Origin: Kryptolebias marmoratus
Lineage: Eukaryota > Chordata > Actinopteri > Cyprinodontiformes > Rivulidae
DNA length: 64,000 nt
Direction: 5' to 3'
Assembly: GCF_001649575.2 (NCBI RefSeq)
Contig: NC_051436.1
Span: forward strand, 2,671,563 to 2,735,562
Shown: positions 49,201-55,820 of the stretch, piece by piece
How positions within the stretch are numbered: position 1 is the stretch's first letter
Layout: each line of letters opens with the position of its first letter
Position numbers and translations under genes: made by a program
The notes under the pieces: generated by a model
Told to the model about the DNA's origin: nothing
The model's input: only the letters and a program-made list of their open reading frames with translations
Databases searched by the model: none

Positions 49201-49846
49201 TGTTCTTTGCTGCTGCTGTGTGAAGCTACAGCTGACTTCATCTGAGACATAGTTCCATCAGTCTGCAGCCCAGATGTCCCCCGTCTCCCCCCGTCTCCCC
49301 CGTCTCCCATGCTAACAATCATACTACCTTAAAACTAAAGCTGATCAACCTTTCAAATGATTCTCATCATTCTTTAAAAGGTGTCGGTCCATCTCAACCA
49401 GCCGGCAGCGTTCTGCTGCAGAACCCGCCTCCTCACCTTCGCTCTCTGATTGTAGCTGAATGTAGGATTTACAGAATCAGGTGGCAGGAAAAGTTTACAT
49501 CAGCTGGAAGATATCTTTAGCTGGTTCACCGTCTTTAACTTGAACTGCCACTGAACACAATTTGTGCACAAAGTTGATATTTTTGTCTCTTTCAGGTTCC
49601 AGTTTGGCAGAAAACCAGCTCAGTTAGATGCAGGGAAAGACCTGCGTTGTCTTATTTCAGTTTGAAATAAGAGCAGCTGACCGGAGCCAGAAGCATCTGT
49701 CTGGATAAAAGAAAGAGGCAGAGAGCAGCGACGTGTCTCACCGGTGTGGGACAGCAGGTTGGGGGACAGCAAGCCGGGGAGTCCCGGGTGCAGCAGCCGG
49801 GGGCTTTCCTGGATCCCAGCGCCAGAGCAGCGTTTAGGAGGTCGGC
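17268..49846 (-). CDS. dach2: Dachshund-family transcriptional corepressor (DACH2-like), 11 exons, 5' end beyond the window
   Basis: Eleven minus-strand exons chain without a phase break: 49742-49846, 38587-38697, 31731-31937, 30263-30432, 29056-29161, 27933-28007, 25637-25737, 25368-25515, 25106-25276, 23895-23960 and 17268-17305. They give 432 residues and a stop. Family landmarks in order: GRPPKR after the Dac domain (about residues 1-6); [10 protein letters not shown] (36-45); SWDKERL then Gly/Ala- and Gln-rich sequence (to 141); the [14 protein letters not shown] block (about 143-198); Ser/Pro linkers; and the C-terminal Dachbox coiled coil (about 277-375, [19 protein letters not shown] through [12 protein letters not shown]). 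The protein ends FLKTPMMF. Known role: nuclear partner of SIX/EYA and SMAD complexes in eye, muscle and limb development. The DNA-binding Ski/Sno/Dac domain is missing here and should be encoded beyond 64000. It is DACH2-like in NRLDLP, SVAMAM and ELQSR, but DACH1-like in the extreme C terminus, so a fish paralogue (dachc/dachd) is possible. Confidence 0.9.
17835..18168 (+). mobile_element. Non-LTR retrotransposon 3' end (RT C-terminal remnant)
   Basis: Contains GAGTCAGCTGAGGAGCTTC, GACGCCTCCTGGACGCC, AACACCTTGGGATCC and GAGGAGCTGGAAAGAGG in the order of a common fish LINE 3' end. It ends in a GGAT simple tail (18141-18166). The reading frame is broken. The same family occurs at 43078 and 58672. 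Confidence 0.7.
21383..21565. mobile_element. Small hAT element (MITE), copy 1
   Basis: A palindrome-like element with ends resembling CAGGGGTGTCCAA (left end altered by a G run) and GGACACCCCTG. The exact 8-bp duplication CTGTAGAC flanks it (21375-21382 and 21566-21573), diagnostic of hAT. Inner arms CTCTGCTCCAACACACCTGA are also inverted. It has no coding capacity. Confidence 0.88.
23895..23960 (-). CDS. dach2: dach exon: short acidic C-terminal linker
   Basis: Exon of 66 bp, phase 1 to phase 1, encoding [20 protein letters not shown] then VQ. Support comes from a TTCCAG acceptor, a GTAGGT donor, frame continuity on both sides, and the fit of its VQ end to the TIQ that precedes the final exon in DACH1. 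Confidence 0.75.
23961..25105 (-). other. dach intron, 1.1 kb
   Basis: No supported exon. A stretch at about 24928-24970 has a plausible donor, but no phase-compatible acceptor was found, so it is not called. Confidence 0.6.
25106..25276 (-). CDS. dach2: dach exon: Dachbox-C coiled coil, second half
   Basis: Exon of 171 bp encoding [20 protein letters not shown] and [14 protein letters not shown], nearly invariant in DACH proteins, then a serine run and an Asn/Thr-rich tail without counterpart in the mammalian proteins. The acceptor is CTCAG and the donor GTAACC. Confidence 0.95.
25368..25515 (-). CDS. dach2: dach exon: Dachbox-C coiled coil, first half
   Basis: Exon of 148 bp encoding [20 protein letters not shown] and onward through [16 protein letters not shown] to NSELQSR, a strongly heptad-patterned, charged helix. 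In the family this segment mediates binding to EYA and other cofactors. The acceptor is preceded by a short TGTGTGTG tract. The donor GTCAGG is atypical. Confidence 0.95.
25637..25737 (-). CDS. dach2: dach exon: start of C-terminal Dachbox
   Basis: Exon of 101 bp encoding [20 protein letters not shown] and [11 protein letters not shown], almost identical to the entry of the Dachbox-C domain in DACH1/2. [12 protein letters not shown] is closer to DACH2 ([12 protein letters not shown]) than to DACH1 (FPDGLSSIETLL). Confidence 0.95.
25738..27932 (-). other. dach intron, 2.2 kb, with CA repeats and a homeodomain-site-rich block
   Basis: Contains CA tracts at 26435-26463 and 26649-26664 around a complex block (about 26465-26640) with GTACTAATTGG, GGATTAAAG, AAATTAACG and CTGATTAAGATG. 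The lower end is the (CA)n tract 27862-27922 that abuts the preceding exon's splice donor. Confidence 0.55.
27862..27922. repeat. Interrupted (GT)n tract next to a dach splice donor
   Basis: A 61-bp GT tract with two TT interruptions on the plus strand. In the dach transcript it is CA-rich and begins about 12 nt into the intron after exon 27933-28007. Confidence 0.92.
27933..28007 (-). CDS. dach2: dach exon: short linker ending IKKITKDK
   Basis: Exon of 75 bp, phase 1 to phase 1, encoding [19 protein letters not shown] and a short basic end. It is the least conserved of the exons, but it has CGACAG acceptor and GTTGGA donor sites and preserves phase with both neighbours. The donor is weak, and a (CA)n tract (27862-27922) begins about 12 nt into the intron. 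Because its length is divisible by three, skipping would keep the frame. Confidence 0.7.
28235..28515 (-). mobile_element. RTE-like non-LTR retrotransposon remnant
   Basis: Minus-strand translation gives [20 protein letters not shown] followed by [17 protein letters not shown], the C-terminal region of a widespread fish/vertebrate LINE polymerase. The downstream part is internally deleted or scrambled (REDMYV follows too early). The insertion is sense with respect to dach. Confidence 0.7.
29027..29048. repeat. (GT)n tract next to a dach splice donor
   Basis: A 22-bp GT tract. In the dach pre-mRNA it is a CA repeat beginning about +8 after exon 29056-29161. Confidence 0.92.
29056..29161 (-). 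CDS. dach2: dach exon: [12 protein letters not shown]er/Pro-rich linker
   Basis: Exon of 106 bp, phase 0 to phase 1. ERVCDSPS and the serine-rich [11 protein letters not shown] match the VIKER-DSPSPAPS...SSSVSSSP linker of DACH proteins. The donor GTACGA is non-consensus and is followed from about intron position +8 by (CA)n at 29027-29048. Confidence 0.88.
29162..30262 (-). other. dach intron, 1.1 kb, with a hAT MITE
   Basis: Contains the hAT element at 29513-29703. The rest is non-repetitive DNA with no exon signal recognised. Confidence 0.6.
29513..29703. mobile_element. Small hAT element (MITE), copy 2
   Basis: Begins CAGGGGTCCACAATCCTGG and ends GGACACCCCTG, with long inverted arms (GTCACTGTCCTGCAGG against GCAGGACAGTGAC). 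It is flanked by CTTTAATG (29505-29512) and CTTTAAAG (29704-29711), an 8-bp duplication with one change. No reading frame. Confidence 0.88.
30263..30432 (-). CDS. dach2: dach exon: [14 protein letters not shown] block
   Basis: Exon of 170 bp. With the leftover base of the previous exon it encodes 57 residues, [20 protein letters not shown] then [19 protein letters not shown], the most recognisable DACH block outside the two Dachboxes. It ends at VIK before donor GTAACG, and the next exon begins ER, rebuilding the conserved VIKER. Confidence 0.95.
30433..31730 (-). other. dach intron, 1.3 kb, with candidate enhancer block
   Basis: The half next to exon 31731-31937 (about 31330-31690) is complex and rich in transcription-factor-like motifs, described separately. 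The other half is AT-rich with a TCC run near 31182-31203. Confidence 0.5.
31330..31690. promoter_or_regulatory. Candidate conserved enhancer in a dach intron
   Basis: Complex sequence around a GT tract (31541-31574). It contains CTTATCTG (GATA-like), CATTCCAATGAAACAATAAC (SOX-like ACAAT), ATAATCAATG, and CTGATTAATCC (OTX/PITX-like TAATCC), with ATGAATTGAGTCATTTAG (AP-1-like). DACH loci are known for dense conserved non-coding enhancers. The call is inference from composition and position. Confidence 0.35.
31731..31937 (-). CDS. dach2: dach exon: SWDKE motif, Gly/Ala tract and polyglutamine
   Basis: Exon of 207 bp, phase 1 to phase 1. It starts [12 protein letters not shown] (family SWDKE motif), continues through a Gly/Ala/Pro-rich low-complexity stretch, and ends in glutamine runs (CTG repeats on the plus strand, about 31741-31775), then LLAN. 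The acceptor at 31938-31939 has a good pyrimidine tract. An ATG at 31966-31968 in the same frame lies upstream of that acceptor and is probably intronic. The strong donor is GTGAGT. Length polymorphism is likely. Confidence 0.85.
32440..32630 (+). repeat. Compound (CATC)n / AACTGTC array
   Basis: Tandem CATCCATC tracts are punctuated about every 20-30 bp by AACTGTC, giving spurious long frames on both strands. Confidence 0.92.
34400..35575. repeat. 21-bp minisatellite with higher-order structure in a dach intron
   Basis: Around 40 near-identical 21-bp monomers (core GGGCTAACGAGGGTAC, then A[A/C]GAAGT variants) run from about 34730 to 35560, with decayed monomers back to about 34400. From 35005 a set of five distinct monomers repeats exactly every 105 bp (starts at 35005, 35110, 35215, 35320). 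Because 21 is divisible by 3, both strands carry open frames, including a 359-codon minus-strand frame with the SPLCTLV heptad. This is not evidence of a gene. Confidence 0.95.
38552..38580. repeat. (GT)n tract next to a dach splice donor
   Basis: A 29-bp GT tract. In the dach pre-mRNA it is a CA repeat beginning at intron position +7 after exon 38587-38697. Confidence 0.93.
38587..38697 (-). CDS. dach2: dach exon: [19 protein letters not shown] segment
   Basis: Exon of 111 bp, phase 1 to phase 1. It reads [10 protein letters not shown], a basic Met/Lys helix, then acidic NGNESDNDD, paralleling the GLTAAAA...MKVKKIKLEAM...ENGD order of DACH1. The alanine run is much shorter than in mammals. 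The donor is the weak GTGCAG, directly followed by a (CA)n tract at 38552-38580. Confidence 0.87.
39087..39727. mobile_element. PIF/Harbinger-type non-autonomous element, copy 1
   Basis: The left end TGCTCTTTTTACACCGGC and the right end AGTGGAAAAGGGGCA are inverted relative to each other, and TAA flanks both sides (39084-39086, 39728-39730). TWA target duplications are characteristic of PIF/Harbinger. The interior is about 90% like the copy at 56803 and retains a start-codon frame (39282-39488) with an arginine-rich stretch, [17 protein letters not shown]. That is consistent with the first exon of a Harbinger-type protein whose remainder was deleted. Confidence 0.8.
40243..40282. repeat. (GT)20 microsatellite
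   Basis: A GT tract within a larger TG/AG-rich stretch (40230-40450). Confidence 0.93.
41235..41612 (+). repeat. Dispersed YY1-site repeat family, forward copy
   Basis: GTGTTGGGAATGACTCTCAG, AAAACTGACTTAGTAAGG, GCTGTGGCAGCCATCTTGAA, and AAACTCATCCAGTGGTGCTT leading into GAGATATTTCGCTAACAG. All five family landmarks are in order. Confidence 0.82.
42056..42069 (+). promoter_or_regulatory. PBX/HOX plus MEIS/PREP composite site
   Basis: TGATTGATTGACAG joins a PBX-HOX octamer (TGATTGAT) directly to a MEIS/PREP core (TGACAG). It lies in a complex block (about 41870-42130) that also has GATCAATATTG, GATCAATGGC and GGGAATTAGTG. This is the trimeric TALE/HOX arrangement known from vertebrate developmental enhancers. 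Function is inferred. Confidence 0.5.
43078..43535 (+). mobile_element. Non-LTR retrotransposon 3' end (RT C-terminal remnant), longest copy
   Basis: Translation gives [20 protein letters not shown], a late reverse-transcriptase segment. In another frame, [20 protein letters not shown] follows, and the copy ends near a GGATGGATG tail. Frame changes and stops show it is dead. Same family as 17835 and 58672. Confidence 0.78.
43790..44200. promoter_or_regulatory. Candidate conserved non-coding block
   Basis: Non-repetitive sequence with TAAATATTTAATTGCC, CTTTGAATAAAAC, GCCAATTTACAAATGCAG and AAATAGATTTCAGC, and no open frame over 65 codons. The texture is that of a conserved enhancer. There is no direct evidence of activity. 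Confidence 0.3.
45058..45440 (+). mobile_element. RTE-like non-LTR retrotransposon remnant
   Basis: [20 protein letters not shown] and QEAEMIRF are readable from about 45140, followed by a deleted or frameshifted region and a Gly/Arg-rich end ([19 protein letters not shown]). Same family as the minus-strand fragment at 28235-28515. Confidence 0.72.
45479..45493 (+). promoter_or_regulatory. CTCF-like core motif
   Basis: CCAGCAGGAGGCGCT fits the CTCF core. Same orientation as the matches at 3067, 15093, 21024 and 52918. Confidence 0.45.
46660..47550. repeat. Long purine / pyrimidine asymmetric tract
   Basis: The plus strand is strongly purine-rich at 46660-47050, strongly pyrimidine-rich at about 47095-47350, and purine-rich again to about 47550. 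Both strands therefore show long, compositionally extreme frames (Lys/Arg/Glu on one, Ser/Leu/Pro on the other) that are not genes. Confidence 0.8.
47735..47930. promoter_or_regulatory. Candidate conserved non-coding block
   Basis: Contains CAGCAATATGTCAGTGACGG, GATATTCCCTTTAATTATTC and GTTCATATGGCAAAGGC. It is a complex, repeat-free block with homeodomain (TTTAATTA) and E-box-like (CATATG) cores, typical of deeply conserved enhancers. Confidence 0.35.
49742..49846 (-). CDS. dach2: dach exon: GRPPKR linker after the Dac domain
   Basis: Exon of 105 bp, phase 1 to phase 1, with acceptor GTCCAG and donor GTGAGA. It encodes GRPPKR, the sequence right after the Dac DNA-binding domain in DACH proteins, then Pro/Leu-rich [17 protein letters not shown], corresponding to the SVPGLMSPGI region of DACH1. 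It is the most 5' exon found in this window. Confidence 0.85.
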
Positions 49847-50622
49847 CTGGACGAGAGCTGGAGGACGGAGAGACACAGAAGACAGGGATTCTCAGTGATG
49901 AGCAGAAAGATTCAAGATTACAAAAACGTCACGACAAAAACAATACTCTGCTGCAGCTTGACGAAGGTGTAAAATATTTAATGAGAACAAAATCCACGAT
50001 TAGAGAACAGCTGGACGCAGGTTCCTCCAACAAACTGATGGCAAACAGCAGCTTTTAGGTAGTTCTCACAGCCCGATGAACTGAAGGAGTCACGTTACAC
50101 CCGATTGGTTAAAAAAATAAATAAATAAAAACTGGGCTCACATCTCGTCCAACATTTAAGTCATAAAACAAACAGAAACTTCATTCAAAAAGACACTTTC
50201 CAGCAGATAAAAGGGTGATTTTAATATTTATCTTCCAGTCTCTTTACCTGATAAAGTTTAAAACAGAAGGTACAAATATTGATATGAAACGGTTTATATT
50301 TTTTAATCAAATTGATATAATCAGCTGTAAGACTTGTCGCAGCATTTTTACTCTCAGTAAACCAACATTTATCAAGTCGTCCTCAAAAAAACCTAATTTT
50401 CATCCACCATGTCTGCCTGAAACCTTCCAGTATCGGCTGCTGGGAGCTAACATTAGCTTCAGAGCGTGAGCGCTGATTTCTCCTGGGCAGAGGCCACCAT
50501 GCTGCTGGACGGACGGCTGTCAGAACGACAGCCGACACCCTGAAACAGGACGTTATCCTCCTCCTCCTCCATCAACAGAACAACTTCCACCTCTGCGATC
50601 GTCAGAGTTGTTCCAACACAAA

Positions 50623-51393
50623 CATACCTGCCAACCGTCCCGCATTTAGCCCCCCCTGTCCCTTGTCCCGCATCACCCAGTCCTGCATTTGGCCCTCACA
50701 CGCCACACTTTGTATTTCTCACACAAAAAAAACACACGCACACGGCTTTTTTTGTCACTTTAACGCTGTATTCAGCAAGTTTTCAGATACCTGTAGCATT
50801 TTTTTAAAGCGACTAACGACAAATCTAGTGACTTTGGCGGCTAAATGTGAGAAAGCACTCATTTTGCAGCGTGCAGTAAGCCCCGCCCACTTCCCCAAGC
50901 ACCGACAGCTGTCAATCTCCCAGCAGAGAGGAGACTCGTGTGAGCCGTGTTGTCATCTGATGACAGAGAGCTAAAGATGGAGAGGCAGAAAAATAAAGAT
51001 GGAGGCAGGAAAGAAAGACAGCAGGAAGTTGTGTCTGAGCATCAAGAGGAGGCCTGGAAATGTTCAGGTTAGCTAATAAATAACAAGTTCCAGCTGTTTA
51101 CTGATCAGTATTTACAATCTAACAGCTGAGAGGATGGAGAAAAAGATCCAAACTTGAGAGCAACTATGATGTGTGTTTAATTCAAATTAATTGATCAGAA
51201 TTCAGGAAAATCCTGTTGAATCTGTGATGTTTGTGTGGATTTCTGGGAGTGATGTTTTAAAGACATGATCAGTTGATGAATAGATGAGCTGTTTATATAC
51301 AACTGTATATATTTGGGCAGGCAGACTTAAACACAGATAATGTAAGACTTAAAATGTGAATGTGTGTCACATTCCGAAATGTTGGCAAGTATG
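50623..51393. mobile_element. TIR DNA transposon derivative, superfamily uncertain
   Basis: Ends CATACCTGCCAAC and GTTGGCAAGTATG are inverted repeats (12 of 13) and are flanked by CACAAA on both sides (50617-50622, 51394-51399). The interior includes the TCCCGCATTTAG / GTCCCGCATCACC stretch seen in fish elements and a start codon followed by MERQKNKDGGRKER, with no long frame. The 6-bp duplication is short for hAT, so the class is left open. Confidence 0.7.
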
Positions 51394-51530
51394 CACAAAT
51401 CTGACGCCATTCGGTCTCTGCTGGCTTCCTGGAGATCGGCTGTGAGGTTTCTCTTGTCTTCGTAAAAACGAGAGATCAGGTTTCTTAACTTCGAAGAAAC
51501 TTCTTAATCACCTGAGATACCGTCCTTTTG

Positions 51531-52481
51531 ACAGCAGGAATGACAAGGAAGCTAAGCTAGTTAGCAAGATAACTGTTTACACAAGATCTTTGCATTTCGT
51601 TTAAAAAGATGATTAGGACAACCTGACAGGTGAGATAATATCTATAAAACGTTGTTTTCTTACACAGGAAAACATGTTCGACATGTACGGGTTGAGTCAA
51701 CACAATCAGGCTTCTTCTTTTTTCCACCAACCTTTTCTGTTTCATGTAACCTACTCTATTATGCATGTGCACGCAGGCATAAATAACCACAGTCAAACAC
51801 TGGAATACAGTAACTGCACACATGCAGTTTAACATAAAGGGAGGCGCACACACACACACACACACACACACTCAGGAGGTGCGCATGCAGGCCAAAACTC
51901 TGCAGGGTGGCTAAGTAACAGATGGCCGTCCAAAGTCATTTACACCTAAAGAGAGAAAATAAAACCTGTATATGACGAGCGCCACAGTGTCACTGCATGA
52001 GAACACGAGTGAGTAGATGAAACCTAAAATCTATATGCTGGTTTTTATACAGGAGATAAAAAATAAATCAATGACAATATATTTAGGTGATTGTGAGCTA
52101 CAGTGTGATGGAAAATGTCTCCTCAGTGTGAGTCAGTCTGGATGATATTTAAACTACATTTATTGTTCAAAATATTTAAAATTAGTAATTGCGGTTAGCT
52201 ATGACTTTCTGGCTGGTGTCTTTTATCAAATCTTTACTTCATTTATTAGAAAGTATTTAAAAAGTGTGTAAAGATACAGACTGTATAAAAGTAACAGCAA
52301 CTGGTTACAGATAGCTTTAGCTAATGTTAGTAATATAAAGAAAATTAATTCACATTATTTCTATTGGCCTCACTAATACAGAAATAATGAACAGCTTGAA
52401 AAAATAAAACAAAGATGAGAGTAAAACAAGCATCATGTAGCATCTTGCTAACTAGCTTAGCTTCCTTCTCATTCCTGCTGT
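51531..52481. repeat. Segment bounded by 40-bp inverted repeats
   Basis: Positions 51531-51570 and the reverse complement of 52442-52481 agree at 39 of 40 bases (core AAGCTAAGCTAGTTAGCAAG). Similarity fades outside, and no flanking target duplication is obvious. The interior has a CA tract (51848-51870) and AT-rich DNA without a transposase. It could be a foldback or TIR element, or a recent inverted duplication. Confidence 0.8.
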
Positions 52482-52917
52482 TAAAACAGCTTAATTAGTT
52501 TTTTATTTTTGAATAACCATCATCATTTAAATCATCCTTTAGGAGTTTATATGATTAAAATATAATAAGTTTTCTCTATTCTTTGTCAATTCTGCCGTCA
52601 GCTAGCTTACAGAAGCTAATAAATTAGGCTAGCAAGCTAACGGTTTAAACATTTTAAAGGTTTTGTTAAAATATGTATTTATTTTTAACAAGCTAAAATA
52701 TCTGATGGTAAATCTAGACTCTGCATCAGCTGCCTGGTACAGAACTGTGGTCTCTTTTAATTAAAATCAACTAAATACAACTTAATTTGTTTAAAAATAT
52801 ATATTTTAAAATACAACAATGAGGTAAGAACTTTGTAAATCAACAGAAGACAACACACCTTTTTAATTATTTTTATCTCCATTCATTTAAATAGACTTAA
52901 ACCAATACTGCAGCCAG

Positions 52918-52931
52918 CCTACAGGGGGCGC
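52918..52931 (+). promoter_or_regulatory. CTCF-like core motif
   Basis: CCTACAGGGGGCGC, close to the CTCF core; the next bases ACGAC extend it. Confidence 0.4.
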
Positions 52932-53689
52932 ACGACTCGTTTTGACTTCAACTTCTGCGTTATCTTCCTGTGTCTAGTAATAAATCTATTTTGATTGTTC
53001 GTCTAACCACATCTTTGTACGTAAATAAAGAAAAGATGTCTTTTATTCTTTAGGATTTGACTCAAGAATAAACATCATTTAGAATTTTACCAGACCAGAA
53101 CTGTCATTGATAAAAATGATCTGCTGTGACATAATTTTATTGTCATGATAAAAAACTTGCAGCATGTTGTTGAGCTGGTATTGTTTTAAAAAAAAAAGGC
53201 AAAACAATTAAAAGTTTGGCTTTCAGAAAATAAAAAAGTCTATATTTAGGTGAAAATTAAGCTAGTGCTAACTGCACTTTAAGGACAGGGGTTCGACACG
53301 CCTAGCAACAGTAACTAAGGAGGGCGGGGCCAGTTCCTACAGCACTAGAACAGAATGGAGGAGATGTTGGTCTTTCAGGAACATGTTGAGTAAATCGGTC
53401 AGATCCCTCTGGGAGGGATGGAGTGTTGGTGTGTGTGTGTGTGTGTGTGTGCACGCGCTAAAAGTTGTGAAGAGCAAACAACTGCAAATGTTTTTGGGTG
53501 TGATCTGTATGTGAGAAAAAAGAAAAAAAAAGAAATAGAGAGCCAGAGGAGCATGATGAAATGAAAACATGAACCTTCACTTTTAGTTTGAACTCTACTT
53601 CACCTCTTCCTCCCTCCATTGCAATCACACACACACACACACACAGCTTAGCAAACACACTACACCCGGTCACTTCTACACACATACAG

Positions 53690-53782
53690 GTGTTTGCATT
53701 CAGACCTTAAAGCCTTTCCATCAACGATCCACCGCTGCCTTTCAACTGGCGATTACATTCAGTGGATACATGTTACAGAATA

Positions 53783-53818
<36 letters not shown>

Positions 53819-53953
53819 TCATCTGCATCCACCCATGTGTAAGCAACCTTAAGGTGTGTATCCACGTGAATCCGTGTGTGTGCAGCATGTCTCCAAAGGA
53901 CACATGATATTGTCGTCTCATTAGCCTTACAGTTCTTTGTTTGGAGTAATGAC

Positions 53954-53994
<41 letters not shown>

Positions 53995-54090
53995 GTAGGG
54001 TTGCCATATGTTGGGCATTAATCCTCGTCAACGGTCCACTCTCCTTACAGCACCGAGCTCAGGAACAAAGAACAGGTCAAACACACAATG
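53690..54090. promoter_or_regulatory. Candidate conserved non-coding block between GT tracts
   Basis: Between the GT tracts the sequence is complex: ACTGGCGATTACATTC, TCTCATTAGCC, TTCTTTGTTTGGAGTAATG, GCCATATGTTGGGCATTAAT. Homeodomain and SOX/FOX-like cores are dense and there is no transposon similarity. Confidence 0.35.
53785..53817. repeat. (GT)n microsatellite
   Basis: A GT tract of about 33 bp, one of several around the complex block 53690-54090 (others at 53430-53452, 53626-53645, 53961-53990, 54134-54152). Confidence 0.9.
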
Positions 54091-54629
54091 AAGAAGAAGG
54101 GGAGGCACGTACACACACATGCTACACACACGTACTACACACACACACACACAGTTTACTGACCTACATTCATTGGGTCACCCTTAACCTTGACTGGATT
54201 CAAACTTTTTAAAAAGGAACAGATCCGTTTACTGTTCACTGGATCACTGGTTTTAAGAGCCACAGGTAAGACGGTGACCTCTGACCTCTGACCTGATCGT
54301 GGTGAGGTCAGGAAGAGTTTCGTTTCTGTCTTTTTATTCCTTTCCACCTCACAACGAGATTTCAGCTTCTCTGTGACGTAATGAGTCTCCAAATTAAAAA
54401 ATTAAACAACACGACTGAAATGTTGACCATTTAGAATGAAGACACACAAAGAAAATGTTCAAACGTTTCTAATTTTACAAATACATTTACATACATTTTG
54501 ATTTACGTTTGGTTATCGAACTCGGCCCTTTAAAATCGAAGCTTAAGACTTTATTCCAACAGGCTTTTAGTACTTAAATATGTTGACTTTTCTGGTTTTA
54601 CTTTTGTTATTTTGTTCTTGGTTTTACAT

Positions 54630-54720
54630 TCTTGATGTGTTAATTACTGACTTTGTGAAGCACTTTGGTTACCAGCACTGGTTGTGTAAAGCGCTATAGA
54701 AATAAATAAATTAAATTATA
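54630..54720 (+). repeat. LINE-type 3' tail
   Basis: GTGAAGCACTTTGGTTACC and TAAAGCGCTATAGAAATAAA are the familiar 3' end of L2-like fish retroelements, finishing in an (AAAT)n run. Confidence 0.5.
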
Positions 54721-54892
54721 TGAAGTAATTTATTAGACATGTTTGTCCAAAACAACTGAAGTGTGGAAGAAATTTACATTTTCATTACAGTAGAAATAAA
54801 ACTAGCCTTTTATTTTGAAGGGATGCATATCGCCCACCGCCTTGATCACCAAAGTTTTAAACAAAAATCCTCAGCAATGTGTTGAGTCGTTC

Positions 54893-55092
54893 AGTGTGTG
54901 ATGGGAACGACTCTCAGCTACTACCACACCGAGTTTCAACTCAACATCTGTAAAACTGACTGAAATACGGCCATCTTTGTGTTGGCCTAGATTTATTAGC
55001 TAGTTGAATATGTACAGCCAGTGATTTCTTTGAGAGTTTCAATAAAATCTAATCAGTGGTTTATGAGATATTTTGCTAACAGACAGACAGAA
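54893..55092 (+). repeat. Dispersed YY1-site repeat family, compact forward copy
   Basis: GGGAACGACTCTCAGC, TACTACCACACCGAG, ATCTGTAAAACTGACTG, GGCCATCTTTGTG, and TTTATGAGATATTTTGCT in about 200 bp, the shortest complete order of landmarks in the window. Confidence 0.82.
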
Positions 55093-55489
55093 AAACCAAT
55101 GAAACAAAAGTGCAAACAAACTTCAGATTTGACACATTTGTAGAGGTTTAAACAACTCATGTGTCTTTTTACCTCACTAATTTATTTGCTGTGTGGTTTT
55201 CTCAAACATGAACTTTATGGTGGACGGTTATATCGGCACAGACCAGACAAACGGTGAAAAGAATTATTTTAACTGATTTCCTCTGAAAACTTGTGATTTG
55301 AAAAGTAAAAACAAACCAAAAGAACAATCTGCTCGTTTGTCTACAGGTAATATATTAGAACTGTTTACCACTGATGTATTTATGTCTTTTAATGACCTTT
55401 TTAATTGGACAAGAAAACTACAACATGACACGAATTGAAAACAGAACGCTGACATTTCACACACACACACACACAATGTGATGAGCCAC

Positions 55490-55820
55490 CTTGAAGTAAG
55501 TCTTCCCACTTTGACACAAGCACCCCCTCGCCTGTCCTCCCAAATGGCCGTCTCTATGGTGACGGAGCCTTGATCAATACTCCGTCATTGGCTCTGATGG
55601 TCGGTCAGGGTCGCACACACACACACACACACACACACATACAAACAGGCATGGCGGTGAATAAGCACGGACTCTCTAACGCGTCTGACAGATTGATTTA
55701 GCTCAGAACGTCCAGAGGTCACACACACCAAACACACACACACGGCGTAGTTTATCAAAGCCCGATGCGGTCAATACGTGGGGTAGAGCGAGGGGTCAAC
55801 CCTCTTTAGCTAAAATCTTT
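55490..55820. promoter_or_regulatory. Candidate conserved non-coding block
   Basis: Complex DNA around CA tracts (55617-55640, 55730-55743) with CTTGATCAATACTCCG, GACAGATTGATTTAGC and GTTTATCAAAGCCC, plus CTATGGTGACGG (half RFX-like). Texture only; no coding potential. Confidence 0.3.

Larger units (their letters stand above)
38698..49741 (-). other. dach intron, 11 kb
   Basis: No coding exon is supported. It carries a Harbinger derivative (39087-39727), GT tracts (40243-40282, 40424-40445, 45692-45714, 46447-46468, 46582-46601), a YY1-site repeat copy (41235-41612) and two LINE remnants (43078-43535, 45058-45440). A long purine/pyrimidine-asymmetric stretch lies at 46660-47550. Candidate regulatory blocks lie at 41870-42130, 43790-44200, 45890-46040, 47735-47930 and 48780-49030. 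Confidence 0.6.
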
